A program made the position numbers and the translations under genes. DNA of 64,000 bases from JAOPZW01 sp963764585 (GTDB lineage Bacteria > Actinomycetota > Thermoleophilia > Solirubrobacterales > Solirubrobacteraceae): assembly GCA_963764585.1 (NCBI GenBank), contig CAVXTB010000001.1, forward strand, positions 372,001 to 436,000. The letters are read 5' to 3'. Numbering within the stretch: the first letter of the stretch is position 1; every line of letters begins with the position of its first letter. Under the pieces are notes generated by a model that was not told the DNA's origin, did not search any database, and saw nothing but the letters and a program-made list of their open reading frames with translations. Shown in pieces: positions 35,250 through 45,592 of the stretch.

Positions 35250-36769
35250 CACTCGGACCACGGGATCCGCGCCTCCAGTCGCGTGCCCTCGCCGTCCGGG
35301 CTGTCGATACGCAGAGTGCCGTCGACCGCGGCGAGGCGATCCTGCAGCCCGCGCAGGCCGCTGCCGGCGGCGACGTCGACGCCGCCGACGCCGTCGTCGG
35401 TGACGACGACGAGCAGCTCGTCGCCGTCGCGGCGGACCTCGATGCCCGCGTGCGAGGCGTGCGCGTAGCGCGTGACGTTGGTCAGCGCCTCGGCGACGAC
35501 GAAGTACGCGGCCGACTCCACGGGCGCCGGCAGGCGGCCCTCGATCCGCACGTCGGCGTGGACCGGCGCCGTCGAGCGCTCGGCGAGCGACGTGATCGCG
35601 GGGCCCAGGCCGCTCTGGGTCAGCAGCGCCGGGTGGATGCCGCGCGCCAGCTCGCGCAGCTCGCCGAGGGCGACCTCGAGGCGCTGCGCCAGCCCGTCGA
35701 CGAGCGCGACCGCGTCGTCGCCGTTGATGCGCGAGCGCAGGACGCGCAGCTCGAGGGCGAGCGCCAGCAGCTGCTGCTGGGCGCCGTCGTGGAGGTCGCG
35801 CTCGATGCGCCGCCGCGCGTCGTCGGCGGCCTCGACGATGCGCTGGCGCGACACGCGCAGCTCGGCCACCCGCGCGCGCAGGTCGGCCTTCAGCCGCTCG
35901 TTGTCGATGGCCAGCGACGAGGCCGCCGCGGCCGCCTGGACGAGCTCCGAGCTCGTGTCGAGCGCGGCGTCGTGGACGATCGCCGCCACGCGCCGGCCCT
36001 CGAGCTCGACGGCGGTCCACGCGCGCCCGGATCCGGGCTCGGGCAGCTCCACCCGGCGGCCGGCCTCGTCGACGAAGGCCTCGCGGTCGGGCAGCCAGTA
36101 GGCGATCGCCACCGAGCGGTCGCCGAGGCTCTCGGCCAGGATCTCGCGCACCGGGCCGCCGGCTCCGGCGCGCGGGGCCAGCACCGCGCGGCCGATCGTG
36201 CACAGCACGACGTGCAGCGCGTCGAAGGTCGCCACGACGAGCACCGCCGCCGGCAGCGCGAGCACGAGCAGCACGACGCCCGTGCCGACCCCCAGGCTCC
36301 ACGGGCCGAGGTAGTCGATCCCGCCGATGCCGCCGACGCCCTGCACGCCGAGGCTCACCAGCGCGGCCATCAGGACGACCGGCACGAGCGCGACCGTCAC
36401 GAGCCCGGCGATCACGAGCGGCTTGGCGGCCAGCAGGGTGACGATCCGCAGCAGCGATCGATCGGAGAGCACGTCCAGCGAACGCCGCCAGGGGCCGCCG
36501 GACGTCGGCGCGGCGCCGGGCACCGGCGGGATGTGCAGGTCGAGGAAGCGGTTGGCCGCGCGCCGGTCCAGGCGCACGAGCCAGCGGCAGGCCGCGGCGG
36601 CGCCGAGCAGCAGCGGCAGGCCGATCCAGACGAGGCTCAGGGCGGCGCCGATGACGAGCGCCACGACCGCCAGCGCGCCCAGGATCGCGATCGGCACGTT
36701 GATCGCCAGGTAGGCCAGCGCCTGCGCGGCGCGCTCCAGGCGGCGATCGAGCTCGAGCGCCGCGATCAC
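35249..36769 (-). CDS. NarL/DesK-type membrane sensor histidine kinase
   Basis: 506 aa from GTG 36769, which overlaps the upstream stop by 4 bases. Four TM helices lie in a putative-sensor (PF13796-like) region: about 15-60 and 150-215. GAF-like linker about 230-290. Coiled coil, then HisKA_3 phosphoacceptor His in RRRIERDLHDGAQQQLLALA. HATPase_c follows with AAYFVVAEALTNVTRYAHAS (N box) and VVVTDDGVGGVDVAAGSGLR (G1). Its cognate LuxR-type response regulator is not adjacent, which is unusual for the family. Confidence 0.88.
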   Translation of the reverse strand: MIAALELDRRLERAAQALAYLAINVPIAILGALAVVALVIGAALSLVWIGLPLLLGAAAACRWLVRLDRRAANRFLDLHIPPVPGAAPTSGGPWRRSLDVLSDRSLLRIVTLLAAKPLVIAGLVTVALVPVVLMAALVSLGVQGVGGIGGIDYLGPWSLGVGTGVVLLVLALPAAVLVVATFDALHVVLCTIGRAVLAPRAGAGGPVREILAESLGDRSVAIAYWLPDREAFVDEAGRRVELPEPGSGRAWTAVELEGRRVAAIVHDAALDTSSELVQAAAAASSLAIDNERLKADLRARVAELRVSRQRIVEAADDARRRIERDLHDGAQQQLLALALELRVLRSRINGDDAVALVDGLAQRLEVALGELRELARGIHPALLTQSGLGPAITSLAERSTAPVHADVRIEGRLPAPVESAAYFVVAEALTNVTRYAHASHAGIEVRRDGDELLVVVTDDGVGGVDVAAGSGLRGLQDRLAAVDGTLRIDSPDGEGTRLEARIPWSE

Positions 36770-37500
36770 CGCCGCCCCTCGACGACGACGTCGCCCGAGC
36801 TGCTCAGCGCCTGGATCGAGAACGGCGACTCCGACACGGCGGTCACGCCGCTGACGCGGTCCGTGCCCGAGTCGCTCTCGGCCTCGACGCGGTAGCGGCC
36901 GGGGGGCACCGACGCGCGCACCGAGCCCGACGTCGAGCGCAGCGACAGCTCCTGCGGCGCGCAGGCCGCGCTGGCGGCGATGTCGCCGCTCTCGGCCCGT
37001 GCCTCCAGCGAGAAGCCGCAGAACGCGCCGATGTCGATGTCGCCGCCCCGCGTCGTGACGCGCGCGGAGCCCCGGTAGCCGGTGAAGCGGACCGTCCCGC
37101 CGGACGTCCGGACCGTGACCGGCACGTTGTCGGGGACGACGAGGCGATAGCGCAGCGAGCACCCTCCCGGCAGCGTCGACGGGCAGCGCGCGCGGATGCG
37201 CAGCTCGCCGCCGACGACCGTGCGCTGCACGTCGGCGTCGTGTCCGAAGGCGTAGCGATCGGTCCGCTGGACCTGCAGCTGGCGGTGCTGGCCGCCGCCG
37301 GTGATGACGACGTCGCCGTCGCCGACGTCGAGCACGACCCCGTCGAGCGATCCGCGCACCGCGAAGGAGACCGACCGCTCGTGGCTCGACGCCACGCGCG
37401 CGACGAGCAGCGCCGCCGCGCCGCCCACAACGAGCACCGCGGAGATCATCACCACGACGCCCCAGCGCGAGATGCGCGGGCCGGAGACCGGACCTTGCAT
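36766..37500 (-). CDS. Membrane-anchored DUF4097-type beta-solenoid protein
   Basis: 244 aa. One N-terminal TM (about 14-36), then an extracytoplasmic repeat of short strands: VVLDVGDGDVVITGG, VTVRTSGGTVRFTGYRGSAR, VTTRGGDIDIGAFCGFSLEA and ALSSSGDVVVEGRR. These are the alternating S-G-D/S-G-x turns of DUF4097 head-like proteins. First gene of a coupled operon with a sensor kinase and a binding lipoprotein; DUF4097 genes are often found beside NarL-type kinases. Probably an envelope-status protein. Confidence 0.75.
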   Translation of the reverse strand: MQGPVSGPRISRWGVVVMISAVLVVGGAAALLVARVASSHERSVSFAVRGSLDGVVLDVGDGDVVITGGGQHRQLQVQRTDRYAFGHDADVQRTVVGGELRIRARCPSTLPGGCSLRYRLVVPDNVPVTVRTSGGTVRFTGYRGSARVTTRGGDIDIGAFCGFSLEARAESGDIAASAACAPQELSLRSTSGSVRASVPPGRYRVEAESDSGTDRVSGVTAVSESPFSIQALSSSGDVVVEGRR

Positions 37501-37659
37501 GGCGGCACTCTACGTGCGCTTCAGACCGCGCGCAGGGCAGCGGTCAGCACGGCGGCGACCACGACGCACGCGACGATCGAGCCCAGGCGCCAGGTTCGGC
37601 GGGCTGCTCGGGGCGCACCCCCGCAGCCTATGGGCCGCCGTTGCGACTAGATTCCGATC

Positions 37660-38028
37660 ATGAGTCCCAGCGGCGATCTCGGCCAACCGAGCTCGTACCT
37701 GACCCTCGAGGAGGGCACGCCGGTGTTCGGCGCCGACGGCGAGGAGGTCGGGCACGTCGCCCACGTGCTGGCCGACGACGAGGCCGACGTCTTCGACGGC
37801 ATCATCGTCGCGCACGGCCTCGGCCATCACGTCTTCGCCGACGCCGACCAAATCGACGCGATCCACGAGCGCGGCGTGACGCTGACCGTGCCGGCGGCGG
37901 AGGCCGAGGCGCTGCCGCGGCCGTCGGAGAACCCGGCGGTCATGGAGGCCGACCCGGCCGATACGGCCCCGGACAAGCTCCAGGACAAGCTCCGCCGGGC
38001 CTGGGAGCTGCTGTCCGGCGACTACTAG
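37660..38028 (+). CDS. PRC-barrel/DUF2171-like protein
   Basis: 122 aa. LEEGTPVFGADGEEVGHVAH, DVFDGIIVAHGLGHHVFADA and IDAIHERGVTLTVPAAEAEA form a PRC-type beta-barrel (V-x-x-x-D-G-x-x-x-G-x-V). The helical tail ends DKLQDKLRRAWELLSGDY. Cytoplasmic; such proteins are stress- or RNA-associated, but no role can be assigned. Six bases before the alcohol dehydrogenase gene. Confidence 0.75.
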   Translation: MSPSGDLGQPSSYLTLEEGTPVFGADGEEVGHVAHVLADDEADVFDGIIVAHGLGHHVFADADQIDAIHERGVTLTVPAAEAEALPRPSENPAVMEADPADTAPDKLQDKLRRAWELLSGDY

Positions 38029-38034
38029 AGCGCC

Positions 38035-39042
38035 ATGCAGGCGATCGTGTGGCACGGGCCCGAGCGGATGACGGTCGAGGAGCGCCCCGACCCGGGCGCG
38101 CCGGGCGCCGGCGAGCTGATCGTCCGCCCCGCGGCGGTCGGGATCTGCGGCTCGGAGGTCGAGGGCTACCTCGGGCACATGGGCAATCGCACGCCGCCGC
38201 TCGTCATGGGCCACGAGTTCGCCGGCGTCGTCGTCGCGGCCGGCGACGGCGCGGGCGGATGGGAGGGCGCGCGCGTCGCCGTCAACCCGCTGGCGGGCTG
38301 CGGGCGCTGCCGCCTGTGCGCGGCCGGCCAGGAGAACCTGTGCCCGAAGCGGACGCTGATCGGCGTCCACCACGACGGCGCGTTCGCCGATCTCGTGCGG
38401 GCGCCGGCCGCCAACGTGCGGCCGCTGCCCGACGGCATGGGGGCGCGCACCGGCGCGCTCGTCGAGCCGCTGGCCAACGGGGTGCACGCCGTGCGCCTCG
38501 GCCTCGCCGGCGGCCCGGTCCGGCGGGCCCTCGTGCTCGGCGCGGGCACGATCGGCCTCATGACGCTGCAGGCCGCGCTGCTCTCCGGCATCGAGCACAT
38601 CGCGGTGCTCGAGCCCCAGGACGAGCGCCGCGAGCGCGCGCTGGCGCTCGGCGCCCACGCGGCGCACGGCGCCGCCGAGGAGGTGCCCGGCGACGCCGAC
38701 CTCACCCTCGACGCGGTCGGCGCGCAGGCGACGCGGCGCCTCGCGCTGCAGCTCCTGGCGCCGGGCGCGCGGGCGGTCTACGTCGGCCTCGCCGCGGACG
38801 AGACCACCCTCGGCTTCCACCACGTCGTCCGCGGCCAGCTGACGCTCCAGGGCTCCTACGCCTACACGATGGCCGACTTCGAGCAGGCGCTCGAATGGCT
38901 GGCCGACGGGCGCGTGTCGGTCGGCGAGCTCGCCGCGGTGCGCCCGCTGAGCGACGGGCCCGGCGCGTTCGCGAGCCTCGCGACGGGACCGCCGCCGGCG
39001 GAGGTCAAGGTGTTCCTCGCCGGCGCCGGGCGCGAGGCCTGA
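38035..39042 (+). CDS. Zinc-dependent alcohol/polyol dehydrogenase (MDR)
   Basis: 335 aa. Catalytic zinc ligands in VGICGSEVEGYLGHMGN and VMGHEFAG, structural zinc Cys cluster CGRCRLCAAGQENLC, and NAD-binding VLVLGAGTIGLMTLQAAL. The Ser-Glu after the first catalytic Cys (CGSE) is the sorbitol/threonine dehydrogenase-like variant. Substrate is probably a polyol or sugar alcohol. Overlap-free operon with the PRC-barrel gene before and an SDR 3 bases after. Confidence 0.88.
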   Translation: MQAIVWHGPERMTVEERPDPGAPGAGELIVRPAAVGICGSEVEGYLGHMGNRTPPLVMGHEFAGVVVAAGDGAGGWEGARVAVNPLAGCGRCRLCAAGQENLCPKRTLIGVHHDGAFADLVRAPAANVRPLPDGMGARTGALVEPLANGVHAVRLGLAGGPVRRALVLGAGTIGLMTLQAALLSGIEHIAVLEPQDERRERALALGAHAAHGAAEEVPGDADLTLDAVGAQATRRLALQLLAPGARAVYVGLAADETTLGFHHVVRGQLTLQGSYAYTMADFEQALEWLADGRVSVGELAAVRPLSDGPGAFASLATGPPPAEVKVFLAGAGREA

Positions 39043-39044
39043 TC

Positions 39045-39767
39045 GTGGGCGCGCTCGACGGGCGCACCGCGGTGGTCGCAGGCGCCTCGAGCGGCATCGG
39101 CCTCGCCACGGCGCTGGCCCTCGCCGACGCCGGCGCGCGCGTCCACGCGGCGGCGCGCCGCGCGGAGCTGATCGAGCGCGCCGCGGGCGACCGCGACGTC
39201 GTCGCCCATCGCCTCGACGTGACCGACCGGCCCGCGGTCGCCGCGCTCGTGGAGCGCATCGCGACCGAGGGTCCGCTGCACGTGCTGGTCGCCGCCGCGG
39301 GCACGAACATCCGCCGGCGGCGCCTGAGCGACCTGGAGCCCGAGGCGTTCGACGAGCTCATCGCGCTGAACCTCACCGGCGCGTTCAACGTCGTGCGGGC
39401 GTGCGCCGAGCCGCTGCGCGCGACGCGCGGCGACGTCGTGCTGATCGGCAGCGTGTCCGGGAGCTGGCCCGACCGCTCGGGCCCGGCCTACCAGGCCTCG
39501 AAGGCCGCGCTGCTGGCCTTCGCGCGGGGCGCGGCCTTCGACGAGGAGCACGGCGTGCGCTTCACCACGATCATGCCCGGCGTCGTGGACACCGCGATCC
39601 TCGACCAGCGCCCCGAGCCGCCCACGGCCGAGCAGCGCGCGCGGATGCTGCGGCCCGAGGACGTCGCCGCGGCGTGCCTGTTCGCCGTCTCGCTGCCGCC
39701 GCGCGCGCACGTGCCCGAGCTGACGATCCTGCCCACGGACCTGCAGGCACTCGGCCGCACCGCGTGA
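39045..39767 (+). CDS. Short-chain dehydrogenase/reductase
   Basis: 240 aa from GTG 39045, 3 bases after the MDR stop. Glycine motif VVAGASSGIGLATALA, DVTD for the adenine ring, VAAAGTNI in place of NNAG, and catalytic IGSVSGSWPDRSGPAYQASK (Ser, Tyr-x3-Lys). Together with the MDR enzyme it forms a two-step oxidation/reduction pair, perhaps interconverting a polyol and ketose; this pairing is inferred from the operon only. Confidence 0.88.
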   Translation: MGALDGRTAVVAGASSGIGLATALALADAGARVHAAARRAELIERAAGDRDVVAHRLDVTDRPAVAALVERIATEGPLHVLVAAAGTNIRRRRLSDLEPEAFDELIALNLTGAFNVVRACAEPLRATRGDVVLIGSVSGSWPDRSGPAYQASKAALLAFARGAAFDEEHGVRFTTIMPGVVDTAILDQRPEPPTAEQRARMLRPEDVAAACLFAVSLPPRAHVPELTILPTDLQALGRTA

Positions 39768-39807
39768 CCCGCGCGTGAGACATCGATGAGAAGCTCCTTG
39801 CTCGACG

Positions 39808-40392
39808 ATGGCGCAGACCACGTTCTTCTACGACCTCGGCTCGCCGTTCGCGTACCTCGCGTCGGAGCGCCTGGACGCCGTGCTCGCCGCCCCCGTGGCG
39901 TGGGAGCCGGTCTCGCTCGGCGCGCTGTTCAAGCTGACGGGGCGCAGCTCATGGGGCATGAGCGACGGCCGCGACGCGGGCATGGCCGACATCGAGAGCC
40001 GCGCTCAGCGCTACGGACTGCCCCCCATCCGCTGGCCCGACCCCTGGCCCGGCCACTATCTGATGGCGATGCGCGCCGCGACCTACGCGCACGGGGTGGG
40101 ACGCGGGCGCGAGTTCGCCACCTGGGCCTTCCGCCACGCCTTCGTCGACGGCAACGACCTCAGCGTCCCCGCCACCGTGCTCGAGGCCGCCCGTTGTGCC
40201 GGCCTGGACCCGGCGAAGGTCGAGGCCGCCACGCAGGACCCCGAGATCAAGGCGGCGCTGCGGGCGGCCACCGACCGCGCACGGCAGCGCGGCGTGTTCG
40301 GCGTGCCCACGATCGCCGTCGGCGAGGAGCTCTTCTGGGGCGACGACCGCCTCGAGGAGGCCGCCGCGCGCCTGGCGCTCGACCGGAGCTGA
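39808..40392 (+). CDS. 2-hydroxychromene-2-carboxylate isomerase-like (DsbA/kappa-GST fold)
   Basis: 194 aa. TTFFYDLGSPFAYLASERLD is the thioredoxin strand with SPFAYL (a Ser instead of CxxC, as in HCCA isomerases). PIRWPDPWPGHYLMAMRAAT and GVFGVPTIAVGEELFWGDDR (cis-Pro and the W-G-x-D-R GSH-site ending) complete the fold. Glutathione or another thiol as cofactor is family knowledge; actinobacteria usually lack GSH, so the cofactor here is open. Confidence 0.85.
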   Translation: MAQTTFFYDLGSPFAYLASERLDAVLAAPVAWEPVSLGALFKLTGRSSWGMSDGRDAGMADIESRAQRYGLPPIRWPDPWPGHYLMAMRAATYAHGVGRGREFATWAFRHAFVDGNDLSVPATVLEAARCAGLDPAKVEAATQDPEIKAALRAATDRARQRGVFGVPTIAVGEELFWGDDRLEEAAARLALDRS

Positions 40393-40419
40393 TCCTGCTC
40401 CGCGGAGCGCTCGGTCGGC

Positions 40420-40827
40420 CTACGCGGCGGGTGGCTGGTCGATGCGCACCAGATTGCCGGACGGGTCGCGCACGGCGCAGTCCCGCGCGCCCCAGAACTG
40501 CTCCGTCGGCTCCTGCACGATCTCGGCGCCCGACGCGCGCACCTGCTCGAAGGCGGCGTCGAGGTCGTCGGTGTGGAAGTGGACGCCGTTGAGGGCGCCC
40601 TTGGCGACGAGGGCGGCGACCGCATCGCCGTCGGCGGGGCTGCCGTTCAGGTAGTTGGTCAGGACGATCGCGACGTCGGGCTGGGTGGCGGCGCCGACGG
40701 TGATCCAGCGGAAGTCTTCGCGGGCGACGTCGTCGCGCACTTCGAGGCCGAGTGCGTCGCGGTAGAAGGTCAGCGCGCCATCGGGGTCATGGACGATGAC
40801 GAAGCACCGGGCGACGGTGAGATCCAT
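40420..40827 (-). CDS. VOC (glyoxalase/bleomycin-resistance fold) protein
   Basis: 135 aa. Two beta-alpha-beta3 units: ARCFVIVHDPDGALTFYRDA with LGLEVRDDVA, and GVHFHTDDLDAAFEQVRASG with RDCAVRDPSGNLVRIDQP. Metal-ligand positions His (FHTDD) and Asp/Glu are plausible. Its start and upstream 50 bases are nearly the same as those of the second VOC gene at 43284-43655 (62-base direct repeat), although the proteins differ. Not coupled to the UvrA-like gene upstream. Confidence 0.85.
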   Translation of the reverse strand: MDLTVARCFVIVHDPDGALTFYRDALGLEVRDDVAREDFRWITVGAATQPDVAIVLTNYLNGSPADGDAVAALVAKGALNGVHFHTDDLDAAFEQVRASGAEIVQEPTEQFWGARDCAVRDPSGNLVRIDQPPAA

Positions 40828-40880
40828 GCCCGCAAGGCTAGGGAGCCGGCGCCCCGCGCGCTTCTCCGATCGTGCTCGGC
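40819..40880. repeat. 62-bp direct repeat, copy 1
   Basis: 56 of 62 bases match 43647-43708. The copy spans the first codons of the VOC gene and its upstream region. In the other copy the same bases encode the end of the AraC-type gene, so this copy is an orphaned AraC 3' tail. Confidence 0.85.
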
Positions 40881-40890
40881 CTGTGCCTCG

Positions 40891-43283
<2,393 letters not shown>

Positions 43284-43287
<4 letters not shown>

Positions 43288-43655
43288 CGGTCCTGGAGCA
43301 GCCCGAGGACGTTGCCGTCGGGGTCGGTGACGGTGGCCACCAGGCGGCCGCCGCCGACGTCGTGCGCGGGCTCCTTGACGGTGGCGCCCGCGGCGGTCAC
43401 CTCGGCCAGCTTCGCCTCGATGTCCGGCACGTGCCAGTAGGCCACCGGTGACGTCATGCCCTGCGGTCCACCGCCCGGCACCAGCCCGATGTGCTGCCCC
43501 GCGGCCTCGAAGCCGACGTAGTAGGACGAGTCGTGCTGCGGCGGTATGCCGAGCAGGGCGGCGTACACCGGCTTGGCCGAGGCCAGGTCGGACACGGGAT
43601 GCAGCACGGTCTTGATGCCCTGGGTGGAAGCGCCGCTCGTGAGATCGAGATCCAT
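43284..43655 (-). CDS. VOC (glyoxalase fold) protein of the UvrA-like cassette
   Basis: 123 aa from ATG 43655; the longer frame to 43697 overlaps the AraC gene. KTVLHPVSDLASAKPVYAAL, GFEAAGQHIGLVPGGGPQGM, VAYWHVPDIEAKLAEVTAAG and VATVTDPDGNVLGLLQD are standard. Could bind the drug handled by the UvrA-like protein, whose start it overlaps (ATGA). Ten bases after the AraC stop: AraC, VOC and UvrA-like form one operon. Confidence 0.85.
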
Positions 43656-43708
43656 GCCCGCAAGGCTAAGGAGCCAGCGCCGCGCGCGCTTCTCCATTCC
43701 TGCTCGGC
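43647..43708. repeat. 62-bp direct repeat, copy 2
   Basis: Partner of 40819-40880. Here it covers the first codons of the second VOC gene and the last codons of the AraC-type regulator, which is the parental context. Confidence 0.85.
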
Positions 43709-44106
43709 TCGCGGCTCGGGCGGGTGAGGTCCTTGGCGACGCAGCCCGGCACGCTCGCGAGGACGCTGTGGTCGCGCGCGCGGTAGGCCGTGGGCGTCTC
43801 GCCCACCAGCTCGGTGAAGCGAGCGCTGAACGAGCCCAGCGACGTACACCCGACCGCCAGGCAGACCTCGGTGACCGATAGGTCGCCGCGGCGCAGCAGC
43901 GCCTTCGCGCGCTCGATGCGCCGCGTCATCAGGTAGGCGTAGGGCGTCTCCCCGTACGCCGCCCGGAACTGCCGCGAGAAGTGTGCGGTCGACATCAGCG
44001 CAGCGCGGGCGAGCGCGGCGACGTCCAGCGGGCGCGCGTACTCGCGGTCCATCAGGTCGCGGGCGCGACGCAGATGCGCGAGGTTGGCGAGCTCCTCCGG
44101 CGTCAC
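43666..44106 (-). CDS. AraC-family regulator, DNA-binding domain only
   Basis: 146 aa from GTG 44106 (VTPEELANLAHLRRARDLMD); the frame stays open to 44211, but that region overlaps the divergent ArsR start. Double HTH: PLDVAALARAALMSTAHFSR with AAYGETPYAYLMTRRIERAK, then SVTEVCLAVGCTSLGSFSAR with LVGETPTAYRARDH. No effector-binding domain, as in MarA/Rob-like or short actinobacterial members. First gene of the VOC-UvrA operon and its probable activator. Confidence 0.85.
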   Translation of the reverse strand: MTPEELANLAHLRRARDLMDREYARPLDVAALARAALMSTAHFSRQFRAAYGETPYAYLMTRRIERAKALLRRGDLSVTEVCLAVGCTSLGSFSARFTELVGETPTAYRARDHSVLASVPGCVAKDLTRPSREPSRNGEARAALAP

Positions 44107-44177
44107 GCTCCCAGTGTAGGAGCGTGCCAGGGTCGCCCACAACGCCTGAACCCTTGACAGGTCTATCATGTGTTCGG

Positions 44178-44546
44178 ATGAGTCACGGCGTCGCCGGGAA
44201 GACCCGCGCACCCAGCATCGACGCGCAGACTGCGCGCGTCGTCGCCGAGCGCATGCAGGTCCTCTCCTCTCCCACGCGCGTGCAGATCCTTGGGCGCCTG
44301 AAGGACGGCCCGTGCGCCGTCGGCGAGCTGGCCGACGCGATCGGGATGGAGGCGTCGGCCGTGTCGCACCAGCTGCGCCAGCTGCGCCATCTCGGCCTCG
44401 CAGTCGGCGAGCGTCGCGGCAAGCACGTCATCTACAGGTTGCACGACCCGCACGTCGCCGAACTGCTCGACCAGGCGGTCTTTCACGTCGAGCATCTGCG
44501 TCTCGGCGCCCGCCAGCCCATCGACCGCCGCGCGAAGGCGTCGTGA
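44178..44546 (+). CDS. ArsR/SmtB-family zinc-type repressor (CzrA/SmtB-like)
   Basis: 122 aa from ATG 44178. Winged helix: LSSPTRVQILGRLKDGPCAV, DAIGMEASAVSHQLRQLRHL and GERRGKHVIYRLHD. The last helix contains DPHVAELLDQAVFHVEH, an exact D-x-H-x10-H-x-x-H alpha-5 zinc site as in CzrA and SmtB. It should release DNA on binding Zn(II). The stop overlaps the GTG of the CDF exporter (GTGA), so both are derepressed together. Operator probably within the 71-base gap to the AraC gene. Confidence 0.88.
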   Translation: MSHGVAGKTRAPSIDAQTARVVAERMQVLSSPTRVQILGRLKDGPCAVGELADAIGMEASAVSHQLRQLRHLGLAVGERRGKHVIYRLHDPHVAELLDQAVFHVEHLRLGARQPIDRRAKAS

Positions 44547-45247
44547 GCGGCCACGACGACGCACACGACCACGGCCATAGCCATGGGCTCGTCCACGCTT
44601 CGATCACGCGCTCGCAGGCCGGCGTGCGCGCGGTGTCGCTCAGCCTCGTCGTGCTGCTGGCAACCGCGCTCGCGCAGGTGGTCGTGTTCGTCGCGACCTC
44701 GAGCGTCGCGCTGCTCGCCGACCTGATCCACAACTTCGGCGACGCGCTCACCGCCGTCCCGCTCGGTGCCGCGTTCCTGCTGCGCTCCTTCAAGGCCGAG
44801 AAGCGCGCCGGCTACTTCGTCGTCGCGACGATCTTCATCAGCGCATGCGTCGCCGCCATCGAAGCGGTCGACCGCCTGATCCACCCGCAGCACATCGACC
44901 ATCTCGGTGCACTCGCCCTCGCCGGCATCGTCGGCTTCGCCGGCAACGAGATCGCCGCCCAGATCCGCCTGCACGCCGGCCGGCGCCTCGACAGCCCGGC
45001 GCTGATCGCCGACGGCAACCACGCCCGCACCGACGGCTTCGTCAGCCTCGCCGTCGTCGCCAGCGCGATCGTCGTCGCGCTCGGCCTGAAGATCGGCGAC
45101 CCGCTGATCGGCCTGACGATCACGCTCGTCATCCTGCGTATCACCTGGCAGTCCTTCCGGACCGTCCGCAACGACCCCGGCGAGCACGAGCACACCGAGC
45201 GCCACCACGACCACCTCGCGCCCAACACGCCACCCGCCCGGTCGTGA
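44543..45247 (+). CDS. Cation diffusion facilitator, zinc exporter, without C-terminal domain
   Basis: 234 aa from GTG 44543. His-rich N-terminus GHDDAHDHGHSHGLVH and C-terminus GEHEHTERHHDH. Six TM helices. Transport sites: ADLIHNFGDAL in TM2 and ADGNHARTDGF in TM5, both H-x3-D, the zinc/cadmium type. The cytoplasmic ferredoxin-like domain of about 80 residues found in YiiP is absent; the chain ends soon after TM6. Zn/H antiport from the cytoplasm, governed by the coupled ArsR gene. Terminator at 45292. Confidence 0.88.
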   Translation: MSGHDDAHDHGHSHGLVHASITRSQAGVRAVSLSLVVLLATALAQVVVFVATSSVALLADLIHNFGDALTAVPLGAAFLLRSFKAEKRAGYFVVATIFISACVAAIEAVDRLIHPQHIDHLGALALAGIVGFAGNEIAAQIRLHAGRRLDSPALIADGNHARTDGFVSLAVVASAIVVALGLKIGDPLIGLTITLVILRITWQSFRTVRNDPGEHEHTERHHDHLAPNTPPARS

Positions 45248-45291
45248 GTGCGTTTGCCCTTCGCGGCCTGTTGGCCCAGCACGAAAAGACA

Positions 45292-45311
45292 CGACCGCCC
45301 GAGGGCGGTCG
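45292..45311 (+). terminator. Hairpin terminator of the zinc operon
   Basis: CGACCGCC-CGAG-GGCGGTCG: perfect 8-base stem with a tetraloop, 45 bases after the CDF stop. No T run follows. Confidence 0.55.
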
Positions 45312-45592
45312 AGGGACTTCGGTTACCTGCCGAGCAACTCGACGCAGGATCTCTGGGCCGACGTCGTGCTCGTGCGCGCCGACCTGCTCGCCGAGTGGGA
45401 CGCTGAGGCCGCGCTCGAAGAGTCGATCGAACACATCGAGGAGACGCGGCGCGACTCGGCCCCCGCTCGCCCCGGAGAACGCCTGCTCGCAGGGACCGAA
45501 GCGACGCGCCTACGCGGGCGCGCCAAGCTCGCCGCCGACATGAGGCGCCGCGCTTACACGATCGTTAGGTCGGTGGATATAGCGTCGCGCCC
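45312..45592 (+). other. Coding-like stretch without a usable start
   Basis: Between the zinc operon and the permease one frame reads DFGYLPSNSTQDLWADVVLV and then a charged helix (DAEAALEESIEHIEETRRD) up to a stop at 45596. No ATG/GTG precedes the first part; GTG 45366 would give 76 aa. It may be the tail of a lost gene or chance. I recognise no family. Confidence 0.2.

Noticed and set aside
37518..37612. Leftward TM-like frame (TWRLGSIVACVVVAAVLTAA) before the DUF4097 gene
   Set aside because: Hydrophobic and tempting as a microprotein, but no ATG, GTG or TTG in frame ahead of it.
44154..44169. TTGACA followed by TATCAT before the ArsR gene
   Set aside because: Only 4 bases separate the boxes, so they cannot be one promoter.
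45488..45520. Possible third copy of the intra-element inverted repeat (GAAGCGACGCGCCTACGCG)
   Set aside because: Similarity to 54913-54937 covers about 20 bases only and lacks the other blocks.
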